A stretch of DNA of 64,000 bases from Pseudanabaena sp. FACHB-1998 (GCF_014696355.1 NZ_JACJQA010000009.1:1-64000), one strand, 5' to 3'; counted from the stretch's first letter, positions 9,116 to 17,936 are shown. The notes: generated by a model from the letters alone, not told the origin. Numbers and translations: made by a program.

Positions 9116-10087
9116 CTAAATTCTGACTAGGTCTGGATATACGGTCAAAATTTCGTCGTTAGTTAAGGTATATTCATCCGACTGTGGCTCCCATAGCACT
9201 TCAACTGCTAAGAGGTCATCCGCAGGGATAGATCCGATCGCTGAGAGTGATGCTTGCAAATCTTCGGACGAGCGTAAAACTGGCAACTTACTGAGAGATT
9301 CGCCTGCTACTGCTAGCAGGATTGTCACCACAATATATTCGCTAGGATCTTCGAGGCTGAGGCTGCCTTCACTGGGCAAAGAGGCGGCAGTTTTACCTTG
9401 CAAGACTCGTCCGCCCACATTGCTTAAAACCTCTGTGCTGAGCTTGCTGCGCTCAGACATAACTAAGCCATTAAATTTCTGCTCAGCAAGGGCAAATTTT
9501 GTATTTTCATTGGCACTGCTGACATATACCCAATATTCGGGATGGCGCATCAAGGAAACCGCAGTTTCACGGGTAACTGTGGCTAAACCTTCGACCGATG
9601 AAGTGTCAGACTCGAGGGCGAGGCGGGTTAATTCCTGTTGTAGCGATCGCGCTGAGGAAAGTAGCCCTACTTGGATTTTGGCAACTGTGACTTTGCTGCT
9701 CATGCCTGTGATGCCTGCGCCGTCACCACGACCGCGAAAGGCTTGCATGATTGCACCAGCCACGATTACTAGCAATAGCAAGGTAAATAAACCGCCGCCA
9801 AAACCACCACCAAAGAACATGGGGAAAAAGAAGAATCCACCGCCGCCACCATTGTAATAAGGTGTGCCACTGTTGTAGCTGGGGTTAGATGATGTGGAGC
9901 GACTAGGGACTGATGGGGCGGATTTAAAGGAACTACCACCCAATCTACCTCCTGCCCGCTTCGCAAAGGCTTCATGGGCGTTGCCAAATACGGTTATAGC
10001 TACTAAAGAAATAGCCACCAGCGATCGCGTCCAGACTTTGACGTTAGCTTTAACTTTTTTCATAAATTCTGGGCTAAAAAATTTCAT
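9116..10087 (-). CDS. DUF1517 domain membrane protein
   Basis: 323 residues. A cleavable or anchoring N-terminal hydrophobic stretch (LVAISLVAITVFGNAHEAFA, about 23-42) is followed by RAGGRLGGSSFKS, a Ser/Pro linker and a glycine/phenylalanine tract leading into the membrane helix GGLFTLLLLVIVAGAIMQAF (about 98-117). The rest (about 130-323) is the conserved DUF1517 domain with VAKIQVGLLSSARSLQQEL, and it ends in a conserved Asp/Glu-rich block. The family is found in cyanobacteria and plastids; its role is unknown. The gene appears to be monocistronic. Confidence 0.85.
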   Translation of the reverse strand: MKFFSPEFMKKVKANVKVWTRSLVAISLVAITVFGNAHEAFAKRAGGRLGGSSFKSAPSVPSRSTSSNPSYNSGTPYYNGGGGGFFFFPMFFGGGFGGGLFTLLLLVIVAGAIMQAFRGRGDGAGITGMSSKVTVAKIQVGLLSSARSLQQELTRLALESDTSSVEGLATVTRETAVSLMRHPEYWVYVSSANENTKFALAEQKFNGLVMSERSKLSTEVLSNVGGRVLQGKTAASLPSEGSLSLEDPSEYIVVTILLAVAGESLSKLPVLRSSEDLQASLSAIGSIPADDLLAVEVLWEPQSDEYTLTNDEILTVYPDLVRI

Positions 10088-10155
10088 AGGTACAGAGTAG
10101 CGTTACTGAAAACTTGCTATAGATGTTCTATCTCAATTTTAGCTCTAGTCAATAA

Positions 10156-10200
10156 CTAAAAAATATAAGGTGCGGCTTCGCAGCACCTTATATTTTTTAG
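10156..10200 (-). terminator. Hairpin overlapping the gshB stop
   Basis: Arms CTAAAAAATATAAGGTGC and its complement, 18 bp each. The gshB stop codon (10197-10199) lies within the right arm, so the final codons and the terminator share sequence. Confidence 0.65.
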
Positions 10201-11156
10201 ACGATCGCTAGCCAATCCATAACCCGATCGCCAAGGGATACACCATCAAGGCGATCAATTTCGCGAATACCTGTGGGGCTGGTCACGTTTACTTCGGTTA
10301 GATAACCTCCGATTACATCAATACCCACAAACATTAAGCCATCACGTTTGAGGGTGGGTGCAAGTTGGGCGCATATTTCCCTTTCGCGATCGGTGATATC
10401 TACTTGAACAGCACTGCCACCAACTGCCATATTGCCACGAAATTCTCCTGATTTGGGGACACGGTTAACCGCCCCGATGGGTTCACCATCTAGCAAAATA
10501 ATCCGCTTATCCCCTTTTTGAGCATCGGGTAAATATTCCTGCACCATCACGGGAGTTTTGCCGATATTGGTACTAATTTCGATTAAGGAGTTGATATTGC
10601 GATCGCCTACTTCTAAAAACAAAATGCCCTCGCCACCCTTGCCGCCTAAGGGCTTCATCACGGCTTTGCCTTCAGTCTCTACGAAGTCAATAATCAGCCC
10701 CTTATCGGCAGTCACAATTGTTTTAGGAATTGCGCCTGTAAACTGGAGGGCATACATTTTCTCGTTAGCGGCGCGAATCCCCTTTGGTGAGTTAAGAACT
10801 CGCGTTTTTGAGGCATCTACATAATCGAGAATATAAGTTGCATAAAGATACTCAGTAGTAACGGGCGGATCGGGGCGCATCCAGACAAATTGCATATTTT
10901 CTAGGGGTTGAAATTCACCTTGAGCTACCTCATACCAAGGTTGTGGAACTTGCCATTTCCCATCCACTAAAGGAATTGCCTTAATTTTTGTAGCCTGCAA
11001 AAGCGCCCACGCTTTGCCATCCTTGACACTGAGGCTATTCATATCAGCGATAAATACTTCATAGCCTTTGCGACAAGCGGCTTCCATCAGGGCTACGCTA
11101 GTGTCATGGGCTGGATCGAGCTTAGCGATCAGATCAATAATAAAAGCAAGTTTCAT
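10197..11156 (-). CDS. gshB: Glutathione synthetase
   Basis: ATP-grasp enzyme that joins gamma-glutamylcysteine and glycine to make glutathione. The 319-residue length and start MKLAFIIDLIAKLDPAHDTS fit the family. Diagnostic blocks are WMRPDPPVTTEYLYATYILD, KPLGGKGGEGI, MVQEYLPDAQKGDKRIILLD and the metal-binding end GIDVIGGYLTEVNVTSPTGI. It stands alone, divergent from the DUF2839 gene, with two hairpins in the 250-bp space between. Confidence 0.97.
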   Translation of the reverse strand: MKLAFIIDLIAKLDPAHDTSVALMEAACRKGYEVFIADMNSLSVKDGKAWALLQATKIKAIPLVDGKWQVPQPWYEVAQGEFQPLENMQFVWMRPDPPVTTEYLYATYILDYVDASKTRVLNSPKGIRAANEKMYALQFTGAIPKTIVTADKGLIIDFVETEGKAVMKPLGGKGGEGILFLEVGDRNINSLIEISTNIGKTPVMVQEYLPDAQKGDKRIILLDGEPIGAVNRVPKSGEFRGNMAVGGSAVQVDITDREREICAQLAPTLKRDGLMFVGIDVIGGYLTEVNVTSPTGIREIDRLDGVSLGDRVMDWLAIV

Positions 11157-11231
11157 TGTTCACTGCAATTTCATGTCTGATTATTTTAGCGATAATAATC
11201 CTCAGCGTCAGTATCACCCCTTATGTCCAAA

Positions 11232-11284
11232 CCAAGAAATATTTAAAAAGTATTGCTTCGCAACACTTTTTAAATATTTCTTGG
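11232..11284. repeat. Palindrome between gshB and the DUF2839 gene
   Basis: Twenty-bp arms CCAAGAAATATTTAAAAAGT and its complement around a 13-base loop with GCTTCGC. It lies between divergent genes, so a terminator role is unlikely; it looks like one of the dispersed repeats. Confidence 0.55.
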
Positions 11285-11300
11285 AGTGAGCGTTACTCGA

Positions 11301-11343
11301 CCAAAATAGAAAGGCATCGCTTTGTGATGTCTTTCTATTCTGG
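11301..11343. repeat. Second palindrome between gshB and the DUF2839 gene
   Basis: CCAAAATAGAAAGGCATC pairs imperfectly with GATGTCTTTCTATTCTGG. It sits 65 bases before the DUF2839 start and may be a repeat remnant. Confidence 0.45.
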
Positions 11344-11407
11344 TCTTGGATTTGCTTGAAACAAAGCTGATATTATTAGAAGAATTGTAAATTTAGGAGC
11401 AGAAAAT

Positions 11408-11626
11408 ATGGGCGAGTCAAAGCGCCGCAAACAGGTAATGGGTGAAGAGTATGGTAAATCTGAGCCGATCGCATCTTGGATTCCCTTTTTGACCAAAGAT
11501 AAAGCCGATGCCTTTGTGAAAATTTCAACACAAGCGGCTTGGTATGGCATTGGGGCGATGGTCGTTATTTGGATAACAATACGCTTTATTGGCCCCGCTT
11601 TTGGCTGGTGGCAGTTGGCTGACTAA
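11408..11626 (+). CDS. DUF2839 family small membrane protein
   Basis: 72 residues. The basic start MGESKRRKQVMGEEYG and the C-terminal membrane helix WYGIGAMVVIWITIRFIGPAFGWW fit DUF2839, a family I know only from cyanobacteria. Function unknown. It is preceded by AGGAGCAGAAAATATG, a good ribosome site, and stops 4 bases before ispD, so the two are probably co-transcribed. Confidence 0.85.
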   Translation: MGESKRRKQVMGEEYGKSEPIASWIPFLTKDKADAFVKISTQAAWYGIGAMVVIWITIRFIGPAFGWWQLAD

Positions 11627-11630
11627 CCCT

Positions 11631-12317
11631 ATGACCTGTCATTTATTAATTCCTGCGGCGGGTAGTGGCAAACGCATGGGAGCCGATCGCAATAAGTTGC
11701 TGCTGCCCTTACTCGACAAACCAATTTTGCAATGGACTCTAGAAGCGGCGATCGCCTCGAAAGCGATCGCTTGGATCGGGGTGATGGGTCAGCCCCATGA
11801 CTATCCTGAATTTCAAAAAATCTTTAACTGCTTAAATACCCGCAAACCGATCCGTCTGATTCAAGGGGGGGCAACTCGCCAAGCTTCTGTTTTTAATGGA
11901 TTAAAAGCTTTACCTGCCGACAGCGATCGCGTTCTCATTCACGACGGGGCAAGATGTCTGGCGACCTCGGAACTATTTGACCGTTGTGATCTATCTCTGC
12001 AAACAATTCAAGGCTTTATTGCTGCCATCCCAGTTAAGGACACGATTAAAGTTGTCGATGGCGATCAGATTGTGGATACTCCCAATCGCGATCATCTTTG
12101 GGCTGCCCAAACGCCTCAAGGCTTTCATGTAGATCTCTTGAAAAATGCCCATCTGACAGCCGTTGAGCTAGGCTGGGAAGTTACCGATGATGCGGCGCTA
12201 TTGGAGAAAGTAGGTTTAGCAGTACAAATTGTGATGGGTGAAGAAACGAATCTCAAGGTCACTACGCCACAGGATTTGGCGATCGCTGAGTTCATCTTGA
12301 AACAAAGGAAATTTTAA
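11631..12317 (+). CDS. ispD: 2-C-methyl-D-erythritol 4-phosphate cytidylyltransferase
   Basis: Third step of the MEP isoprenoid pathway: makes CDP-methylerythritol from MEP and CTP. From ATG 11631 it is 228 residues and begins MTCHLLIPAAGSGKRMG, with the nucleotide-binding loop right at the N-terminus as in the family. HDGARCL and VTDDAALLE are other conserved blocks. A longer frame from 11589 overlaps the DUF2839 gene and is rejected. It feeds the same pathway as crtE. Confidence 0.95.
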   Translation: MTCHLLIPAAGSGKRMGADRNKLLLPLLDKPILQWTLEAAIASKAIAWIGVMGQPHDYPEFQKIFNCLNTRKPIRLIQGGATRQASVFNGLKALPADSDRVLIHDGARCLATSELFDRCDLSLQTIQGFIAAIPVKDTIKVVDGDQIVDTPNRDHLWAAQTPQGFHVDLLKNAHLTAVELGWEVTDDAALLEKVGLAVQIVMGEETNLKVTTPQDLAIAEFILKQRKF

Positions 12318-12357
12318 AGAAAAAGAGAGCATTATATGCTCTCTTTTTCTTTAAAAT
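12311..12357. terminator. Bidirectional terminator between ispD and the SH3-domain gene
   Basis: Arms ATTTTAAAGAAAAAGAGAGC and its complement around ATTATAT, with A-runs and T-runs on both sides. Convergent genes end at 12317 and 12359, so it can serve both. Confidence 0.8.
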
Positions 12358-12358
12358 T

Positions 12359-12748
12359 TTAGGGATAAGGACATCGCAATTTTAAGAAATCTTCTCTAAT
12401 CCAACCCTTATAGGGACTAGCTCTAAATCTTGTCGTTAAATACCAAACTTTGCCTTCGCTATCTTTACGACTAAGTGGCGCAACCACACCACTTTTTTCT
12501 TGGTCATCATTAGCTACAATTACCAAATTTCCCACTGATACAGTCCCAATGACATCAAAGATTGTGCCTGCTCCTGATCTGATATTCACTTGAGAACCCA
12601 TATCTTCACCGATAATATCGGCAATACAGCTTTTATCGGTAATGGACTGAGCGTTGGCGGGGGGTATTTGGGTGGCAAATGTAGTAAGGACAGCAATCTC
12701 CGTAAAGAGGAGCGAGCAAATTTTTTGCGATTTCATAGGTAAACACAT
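12359..12748 (-). CDS. Secreted protein with an SH3b-like domain
   Basis: 129 residues. A signal peptide is visible (ICSLLFTEIAVLTTFATQIPPANAQ, likely cut after AQ). The mature part starts CIADIIGE and contains VNIRSGAGTIFDVIGTVSVGNLV, the usual bacterial SH3 pattern, ending in GWIREDFLKLRCPYP. Two cysteines near the ends of the mature domain could form a disulfide. An in-frame ATG at 12736 is a possible alternative start. SH3b domains often bind peptidoglycan; that role here is inference. Confidence 0.65.
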   Translation of the reverse strand: MCLPMKSQKICSLLFTEIAVLTTFATQIPPANAQSITDKSCIADIIGEDMGSQVNIRSGAGTIFDVIGTVSVGNLVIVANDDQEKSGVVAPLSRKDSEGKVWYLTTRFRASPYKGWIREDFLKLRCPYP

Positions 12749-12803
12749 CCCAAACTAATCGTTGAGATTAAGACGAGTGATGCCTTGCCTCCCCATCCTA
12801 ATT

Positions 12804-13256
12804 CTAGGATTTGAGACTCCGCAATACCACTAAGAGTTCCGAATCTTCGCGCTTAAACACAGGCAGAAATTCAATGTGTTTGTAGCGCACCATGCCATGA
12901 ATATCGATGATGCAGTAAGCGCGTTTACTACCAAATAAGCCCGCAACTCCATACTTTTTACATACTTCCTGATTGCGATCGCTTAGCAAAGGAAACTGTA
13001 ATCCCAATTTCTTAGAAAACTCAATATGCTTTTCAATCGGATCAGTACTAATTCCTAAAATTTCTGCCCCAGCTTCCCGAAACTTAGTCCAATCATCGGC
13101 AAAGCACTGCATTTCGCTAGTGCAAAGCGGAGAAAAGTCTCCAGGATAAAAGGCTAGGACGACATTGGTTTTACCTTCGTAGCGGCTGAGGGTGATATCG
13201 CCGCGATCGCTGGGCAAAGTAAAATCTGGAGCTTTTTGACCGACTTCAACAGACAT
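12804..13256 (-). CDS. Peroxiredoxin (AhpC/TSA, BCP-like)
   Basis: 150-residue thioredoxin-fold peroxidase that reduces hydroperoxides. VLAFYPGDFSPLCTSEMQC holds the peroxidatic Cys45, with a second cysteine at 51 as a possible resolving partner. This spacing is one residue longer than the CxxxxC of PrxQ. Cys86-type positions elsewhere (EVCKKYG, RAYCIID) add further cysteines. A second peroxiredoxin with the canonical PrxQ spacing is at 58.6 kb. The gene is divergent from the next gene, with about 110 bases between. Confidence 0.88.
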   Translation of the reverse strand: MSVEVGQKAPDFTLPSDRGDITLSRYEGKTNVVLAFYPGDFSPLCTSEMQCFADDWTKFREAGAEILGISTDPIEKHIEFSKKLGLQFPLLSDRNQEVCKKYGVAGLFGSKRAYCIIDIHGMVRYKHIEFLPVFKREDSELLVVLRSLKS

Positions 13257-13365
13257 AGAAGTTTCCTGCGTTACCTTTTGATTTGGGATTTAGACTGGAA
13301 AGTATTATTTGATTCGCAGCCACTCATCATCTTATCAACAATCCCTACGGTGAAACATTTTGTCT

Positions 13366-13935
13366 ATGCAACCTGCTAACTACTTATTAACCGTGGAACT
13401 ATCGAGTGAACTCTATGCTGATCTAAGAGAAAAAGCCCAAACCACAGGTCAAACGGAATCGGAGCTAGTAATTCAATGTTTGCGGCAGGTTTTAGGTTTG
13501 CCAGAGTCTGCGCCCACTGCTCAACAAAATTCTCAATCTTCAGAACAAGAAAGATTTTCGGCTCTAGAAGTTAAGCTAGAGCAAAGGCTTAAGGAATATG
13601 TGGAAAAGCTGGTTAACGATCGCGTATCACTTTCATCATTGGAATATCCCTCGAAGCAGCAAGTAGCTTTTGAAGATAATCCCCCTAATTTTGAACAAAA
13701 GTTAAATGTAAATTTAGATGTAAAGCCATCAATGCCTATGCCCACAATTCGCCCCTTACAAGTAGGCGATCGGGTGTTGGTGCTAGAGTCCGATAGTCCT
13801 TACTACATGGCAAAGTTATTAGTAATTAAAACTAGCTTAATTCGGGCAACGGTAGAGACAGAGACAGGTGAGAAAACTTTTTTAAAAAGGGATTTGCGAT
13901 TTGTTGAAGCTACGCAAGAGCCAAATAATTGCTAA
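13366..13935 (+). CDS. Conserved cyanobacterial protein, unknown function
   Basis: About 189 residues from ATG 13366 (a TTG two codons earlier is less likely). The N-terminus LLTVELSSELYADLREKAQTTGQTESELVIQCLRQVLGL looks like a ribbon-helix-helix or arc-type dimerisation and DNA-binding segment. A charged coiled-coil part follows. The C-terminal domain, from LQVGDRVLVLESDSPYYMAKLLVIKT to TFLKRDLRFVE, resembles a small SH3-like beta barrel. I do not recognise a named family. A role in DNA or RNA binding is inference only. Confidence 0.6.
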   Translation: MQPANYLLTVELSSELYADLREKAQTTGQTESELVIQCLRQVLGLPESAPTAQQNSQSSEQERFSALEVKLEQRLKEYVEKLVNDRVSLSSLEYPSKQQVAFEDNPPNFEQKLNVNLDVKPSMPMPTIRPLQVGDRVLVLESDSPYYMAKLLVIKTSLIRATVETETGEKTFLKRDLRFVEATQEPNNC

Positions 13936-13956
13936 TCCAAGCAAAGCTTCGATTAC

Positions 13957-14009
13957 TCCAATAAACTTAGATGTGTGTGGCTTCGCCACACACATCTAAG
14001 TTTATTGGA
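13957..14009. terminator. Long hairpin between convergent genes
   Basis: Perfect 25-bp arms from TCCAATAAACTTAGATGTGT to the complement, loop TTC. It separates the genes ending at 13935 (+) and 14027 (-). Confidence 0.7.
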
Positions 14010-14026
14010 TGGGAATAGAGTAGCGA

Positions 14027-14608
14027 TTATTTTTGAGATTTCTTGGGGAATATTTTTGGCGATCGCAAGATCTTAATAACCGCTAAGCCTGTAACTGACC
14101 CATAAATGGCTCCTTGCAGCACACTCGCCAAAGCTACGGATTTCACCATATAGCCTAGGTATAGCCCAAGCCCACTCATCGAGAGAGCAAACACACTCGC
14201 AAAGAGCCACAAACCTGCGGCTCGAAAACATTTGAGGAGTTGCCATTGACAGATACTAACAACTGTCCCCACGATCGCTAAATTCATTAGCAAAATTGGA
14301 ATGATTGGCTGGGTAGGCGAGGATGAATTAATCGCTAAGGATGGCATAAAAAAGACAATTGTTAATCCTGTAAGCCAACCAAACAGGGTTAAAGGTAGCC
14401 ACCATCCCTCTTTGGCAAAGCGATCGCGCAAAACTAACGATTGAGCTACAGAAATTCCAATGCTCTGTAAAATTTCATTTAAAAATATTCGAGCCTTTAA
14501 ATCATAGGGTTCTTGCCAAACGAGAACTGGCAAAATCGCACTGCCGATTATATTGGCGATTAGCCATAGCCACCAAAAGCCCCAGCCCACTTTTTTTGAC
14601 ATATACAA
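14027..14608 (-). CDS. Integral membrane protein, unknown function
   Basis: 193 residues with about five hydrophobic helices, starting MYMSKKVGWGFWWLWLIANIIGSAILPVL. Repeated W-rich segments (QWQLLKCFRAAGLWLFAS, LRDRFAKEGWWLPLTL) suggest an internal duplication of a two-helix unit, a pattern I have seen in uncharacterised cyanobacterial membrane proteins. The C-terminus is basic (KILRSPKIFPKKSQK). No catalytic residues are recognisable. An ATG two codons into the frame is an equally good start. Confidence 0.55.
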   Translation of the reverse strand: MYMSKKVGWGFWWLWLIANIIGSAILPVLVWQEPYDLKARIFLNEILQSIGISVAQSLVLRDRFAKEGWWLPLTLFGWLTGLTIVFFMPSLAINSSSPTQPIIPILLMNLAIVGTVVSICQWQLLKCFRAAGLWLFASVFALSMSGLGLYLGYMVKSVALASVLQGAIYGSVTGLAVIKILRSPKIFPKKSQK

Positions 14609-14720
14609 TTAGCAGCAGCTTTCTGATATTTTCGCCATTACATTATGCCTCTGCACACTATATATTTGCACTTACTATAGCTATTTATAAAGAGCTATGC
14701 ATCCTCATGATTAGTGAAGC

Positions 14721-14778
14721 ATAGCAATCCTAAATGATTTGAGAGAAGTCCCTCTCTCAAATCATTTAGGATTGCTAT
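14721..14778. repeat. Palindromic repeat upstream of the SDR gene
   Basis: Perfect 26-bp arms beginning ATAGCAATCCTAAATGATTT with loop AGTCC. The TTTAGGATTGCTAT end sequence reappears at about 20195 and 52170, pointing to a dispersed family. Confidence 0.65.
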
Positions 14779-14858
14779 ATGCTCATAGATGGTGGTGAGA
14801 ACGATTTCGTATTTCACTGGGTTAGAAACACCTCTAAGTAATTAAAAAAAGGTTGAAA

Positions 14859-15581
14859 ATGTCAGATCCATTGTCTGGGAAAAAAGCGATCGTCACAGGG
14901 GCAAGTAGTGGCATAGGTAAGGAGGTCGCATTGCGCTTATTACAAGCAGGCGCACAGGTGAGCCTAGTCAGCCGTAATCCCGATCGCATCCTCCAAGAAT
15001 TACCCGCAGGCAGCAATGCGAAAGGCTATGCGATTGATCTGGGAGAAATTGCCCAAGTTGCCACCAAAATGAAAGCGATCGCCGCCGAGATGGGAGGTGT
15101 GGATATTCTCATTAACAATGCTGGCATGGCATATATTGGCGAACTAATTGATATGCCTCTAGATGAATGGCAAAAATTATTTGACCTTAATCTCACAAGT
15201 GTTTTCCAATGTTTACAAGCGGTCTTGCCATCCATGCGATCGCAAAAAAGCGGCACAATTATCAATGTTGCCTCGATCGCCGCAAAACAGGGATTTCCCA
15301 ATTGGGGCGCATATTGTGCCAGTAAATTTGCCTTATTGGGACTAACTCAAGCGATCGCTGCCGAAGAACAGCCTCATGGCATCAAAGTCATGTCCATTTG
15401 TCCGGGTTCAGTAGATACCGCCCTATGGGACACTCTGGGAGATAAAGTACCACCTAGCTTTAATCGAGCCGCCATGCTCCGCCCCGCAACCGTCGCCGAG
15501 TCAATTATGACTTTAGTTAATCTTCCTAAAGATGCAGTGATTAGTGATTTAGTGTTAATGCCCAATGCAGGAACATTTTAA
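14859..15581 (+). CDS. Short-chain dehydrogenase/reductase (3-oxoacyl-ACP reductase-like)
   Basis: About 240 residues from ATG 14859; the TTG two codons upstream has no better ribosome site. It has the classical SDR plan: cofactor loop TGASSGIG near residue 14, NNAGMAYIG in the middle, catalytic Ser in NVASIAAKQG, and YCASK with Tyr and Lys near 150. SICPGSVDTALWDT follows. NAD(P)-dependent oxidoreduction is secure; the substrate is not. It is a single gene. Confidence 0.88.
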   Translation: MSDPLSGKKAIVTGASSGIGKEVALRLLQAGAQVSLVSRNPDRILQELPAGSNAKGYAIDLGEIAQVATKMKAIAAEMGGVDILINNAGMAYIGELIDMPLDEWQKLFDLNLTSVFQCLQAVLPSMRSQKSGTIINVASIAAKQGFPNWGAYCASKFALLGLTQAIAAEEQPHGIKVMSICPGSVDTALWDTLGDKVPPSFNRAAMLRPATVAESIMTLVNLPKDAVISDLVLMPNAGTF

Positions 15582-15627
15582 GAAAGTAATAGAAGAAGTA
15601 TGGCAATTCTATTCGTTTTTCTGAATT

Positions 15628-15743
15628 TATAGCAAAGCAAGAGTTAGCCAGTACAAACCAAAACCCAAAAAGCGAGTTGCGGCGCTTCGCGCCGCAACTC
15701 GCTTTTTGGGTTTTATGTCCTAAGCAAAACTTACATTGCTATA
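15628..15743. mobile_element. MITE-like element with TATAGCAA ends
   Basis: The left end TATAGCAAAGCAAGAG and the right end, inverted, TATAGCAATGTAAG match. Both arms then lead into a palindrome with core AGTTGCGGCGCTTCGCGCC. About 80 bases of the right half are nearly identical to the element at 4535-4616. TA lies at both borders. No gene inside. Confidence 0.65.
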
Positions 15744-15773
15744 TTTTAAAAACAAATTTTTGGGACAAAACAC

Positions 15774-15820
15774 AATTTAAAGAGAGCCGTGATACTAAGC
15801 TTTACGGCTCTCTTTAAATT
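15774..15820. repeat. Hairpin in the intergenic region before folE
   Basis: Seventeen-bp arms AATTTAAAGAGAGCCGT and its complement around a 13-base loop. Confidence 0.55.
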
Positions 15821-15941
15821 GTTGGGAACCATATAAAAATAAACACTAATTCTTGGGTGGGAAGGAAGTAGCCTCATTAAATCCTTAGACAATCAATAAG
15901 CTTTTATCTATGTATCTGTCGCCAAGTGGATTAGCGCATAG

Positions 15942-15992
15942 ACCCCAAGAAGAGAATAGCGACGCTTTGCGTCGCCATTCTCTTCTTGGGGT
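15942..15992. repeat. Palindromic repeat in the region before folE
   Basis: Arms ACCCCAAGAAGAGAATAG and complement with core CGACGC-TTT-GCGTCG and one mismatch. The left flank GCCAAGTGGATTAG is like the partial element at 26712-26740, so this may be a degenerate MITE copy. Confidence 0.5.
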
Positions 15993-16475
15993 AATACAAG
16001 GGACGATAGTTAGATATTCCGTTTTAAAATTGTCTGATGGAAAGCTATAGCAATAAAAAAGCATCAAAACACCCCAGTTAAGTCGTGCCGCAAAGTACCG
16101 TCACTTACCCTAGAGTAAGCAACTCTTATTACTGCTATACAAAAAATCGCCTTGGTAATGGGGAATACATTGACATTCTGAAAACATTCAAAGCTAACGA
16201 AGCTTGGAGCTAATAGACTAGAATTATGTAGGAATGTTAAATCAAGATTGTAAAAGTTCAATCGATTGAGAGAAGCGCTAACTTCCACCAATCTGCGAAT
16301 ATGAGAGAATATATTAAATTTTATAGTTTGAATTAACAGTCGAACGCCTTTTTATGCAGGTAGCTTTGACATAATCAAACCGAAAATTTTGATGTTTAGC
16401 TACTGTTTTCTCAGTATTTTTTTGGCTTCCTCGTTTTTAAGTTAATTCACTGGATATCTAGTTAAGTATCACGCC
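15993..16475. other. Gene-free region upstream of folE
   Basis: About 480 bases without a supportable gene. Short minus-strand frames here have no ribosome site and no family resemblance. The last 170 bases are AT-rich and should hold the folE promoter, but I see no convincing -35/-10 pair. Confidence 0.4.
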
Positions 16476-17240
16476 ATGACGATCAGCATCTCTCGCCCCA
16501 TCACCAATACGTCTGAGAACGATTCTAAATCCCCAAAAGTCCTCGAAACTTTACCCACCAGAAAAGCAATTTCGCAAATCATTCGCGATCGCGTCATAGC
16601 CGCTGGCGAACCTTACTTTGCTAATGACTCGATCGCCGATCACATCAGCGATAGCGAGCGAGAAGAGCTAAAGAAGGAAATTGAAGTTAAATTACAAAGC
16701 GTCTTTGATTCTCTGATTATTGACACGGCTAACGATCACAACACCCAAGAGACTGCAAAACGGGTGGCAAAAATGTATGTGGATGAAGTCTTTAAGGGAC
16801 GCTATCACCCCATGCCCAAGGTTACCGATTTCCCCAACGCTAAGGAACTAGACGAAATTTATACCCTTGGTCCCATTACCGTGCGTTCTGCTTGCTCTCA
16901 CCACTTTGTACCGATTGTGGGTCAAGCTTGGATTGGGATTGTTCCTAGCGATCGCGTAATTGGCATCTCCAAATTTAATCGAATTGTGGACTGGGTCATG
17001 AGCCGTCCCCACATTCAAGAAGAAGCCGCAATCATGGTTGCTGACACCATCGAAAACTTGATCAAGCCCAAGGGTTTAGCTTTTGTAATTAAGGCTCAAC
17101 ATATGTGCATGACTTGGCGTGGAGTCAAAGAGACTGATACCAAAATGGTGAATTCAATTGTGCGTGGTTCCTTTAGAAATGACCCTTACATGAAAAAAGA
17201 ATTCTTCGATCTCATTCGCGCTCACGGCTTTGGCGATTAA
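16476..17240 (+). CDS. folE: GTP cyclohydrolase I
   Basis: Zinc enzyme that turns GTP into dihydroneopterin triphosphate, the first step of folate and pterin synthesis. 254 residues; the N-terminal 45 residues are an extension before the core. The core has NDHNTQETAKRVAKMYVDEVF, the zinc and catalytic block VRSACSHHFVPIVGQAWIGI, GISKFNRIVDW, and the second zinc cysteine in AQHMCMTWRGV. It ends in a strong terminator at 17239-17289. Confidence 0.97.
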   Translation: MTISISRPITNTSENDSKSPKVLETLPTRKAISQIIRDRVIAAGEPYFANDSIADHISDSEREELKKEIEVKLQSVFDSLIIDTANDHNTQETAKRVAKMYVDEVFKGRYHPMPKVTDFPNAKELDEIYTLGPITVRSACSHHFVPIVGQAWIGIVPSDRVIGISKFNRIVDWVMSRPHIQEEAAIMVADTIENLIKPKGLAFVIKAQHMCMTWRGVKETDTKMVNSIVRGSFRNDPYMKKEFFDLIRAHGFGD

Positions 17241-17289
17241 TTTAAAAATAGAGTTGAGGCGCAAAGTACCTCAACTCTATTTTTAAATT
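17239..17289 (+). terminator. Hairpin overlapping the folE stop
   Basis: Arms AATTTAAAAATAGAGTTGAGG and complement, 21 bp, with a CGCAAAGTA loop. The left arm begins within the folE stop codon. Confidence 0.75.
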
Positions 17290-17321
17290 CTATGGCGGGC
17301 TACAAGCCTCTATAGTGTTTG

Positions 17322-17918
17322 ATGGAAGAATTTATATTTAAGATGATGAAAAATTGGCTAAAAAAATCTTTTGGCTTAGGTATTCGACTAGCGATCGCTT
17401 GTATAACCTTAGGCATATTGTTGGGAACGTTATGGGCAAATCCAGTTCAAGCCAAACTAACCGATGATACCTACGATGGAAATATATTTGCGCTCTATGG
17501 CGGTAATGGGTCAATAGTTCCTCCTCGGATTAGCCTCGCCCAATCTCTCCAGCTTGGTCGCCCCGCGATGGTTGTTTTTTATGTCGATGATAGTGCCGAC
17601 TGTAAGCGATTTTCTCCCATCCTCAACCTTGCCCAAGGCTTTTATAGTAAATCTCTTAGTTTGATTGCGATACCTGTAGATAGCCTAGATTTACAAAAAG
17701 GTAGCTACGCACCCACCGAAGAAGCCTACTACTACAAAGGTACTGTGCCTCAAACGGTTCTGATTTCTGGCGAAGGTAAGGTTAGTTACGATCGCGAAGG
17801 TTTATTTGGCTTTGAAGAGTTAGACTCGGCTATTCGTGGCTTATTAGGGCTACCCGATGCTCCTCCAGAATTAAAATTTCGTAAAACCGATAAAGCAATT
17901 AACGAAGTTAATCCTTAA
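17322..17918 (+). CDS. Thioredoxin-fold thylakoid protein, photosystem I accumulation factor-like
   Basis: About 198 residues. A positively charged N-terminus is followed by a signal or anchor helix (IRLAIACITLGILLGTLW) and ANPVQA, a likely cleavage site, so the domain faces the lumen or periplasm. LGRPAMVVFYVDDSADCKRFSP is a thioredoxin-like strand-helix with only one cysteine where CxxC would be; GTVPQTVLISGEGKV contains the cis-Pro loop. I recall a cyanobacterial family with this layout (Synechocystis Slr1796) linked to photosystem I accumulation. ATGs at 17343 and 17346 are possible starts. It lies 18 bases before the ferredoxin-like gene, likely one operon. Confidence 0.75.
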   Translation: MEEFIFKMMKNWLKKSFGLGIRLAIACITLGILLGTLWANPVQAKLTDDTYDGNIFALYGGNGSIVPPRISLAQSLQLGRPAMVVFYVDDSADCKRFSPILNLAQGFYSKSLSLIAIPVDSLDLQKGSYAPTEEAYYYKGTVPQTVLISGEGKVSYDREGLFGFEELDSAIRGLLGLPDAPPELKFRKTDKAINEVNP

Positions 17919-17936
17919 TTTAGCTAACCCAGAGCC

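Noticed and set aside
9769-9987. 72-codon minus-strand frame inside the DUF1517 gene
   Set aside because: Frame-shadow of the Gly/Ser/Phe-rich linker.
15885-16291. Two minus-strand frames (60 and 75 codons) in the gap before folE
   Set aside because: No ribosome site, composition of non-coding DNA, and the first runs through a palindromic repeat.
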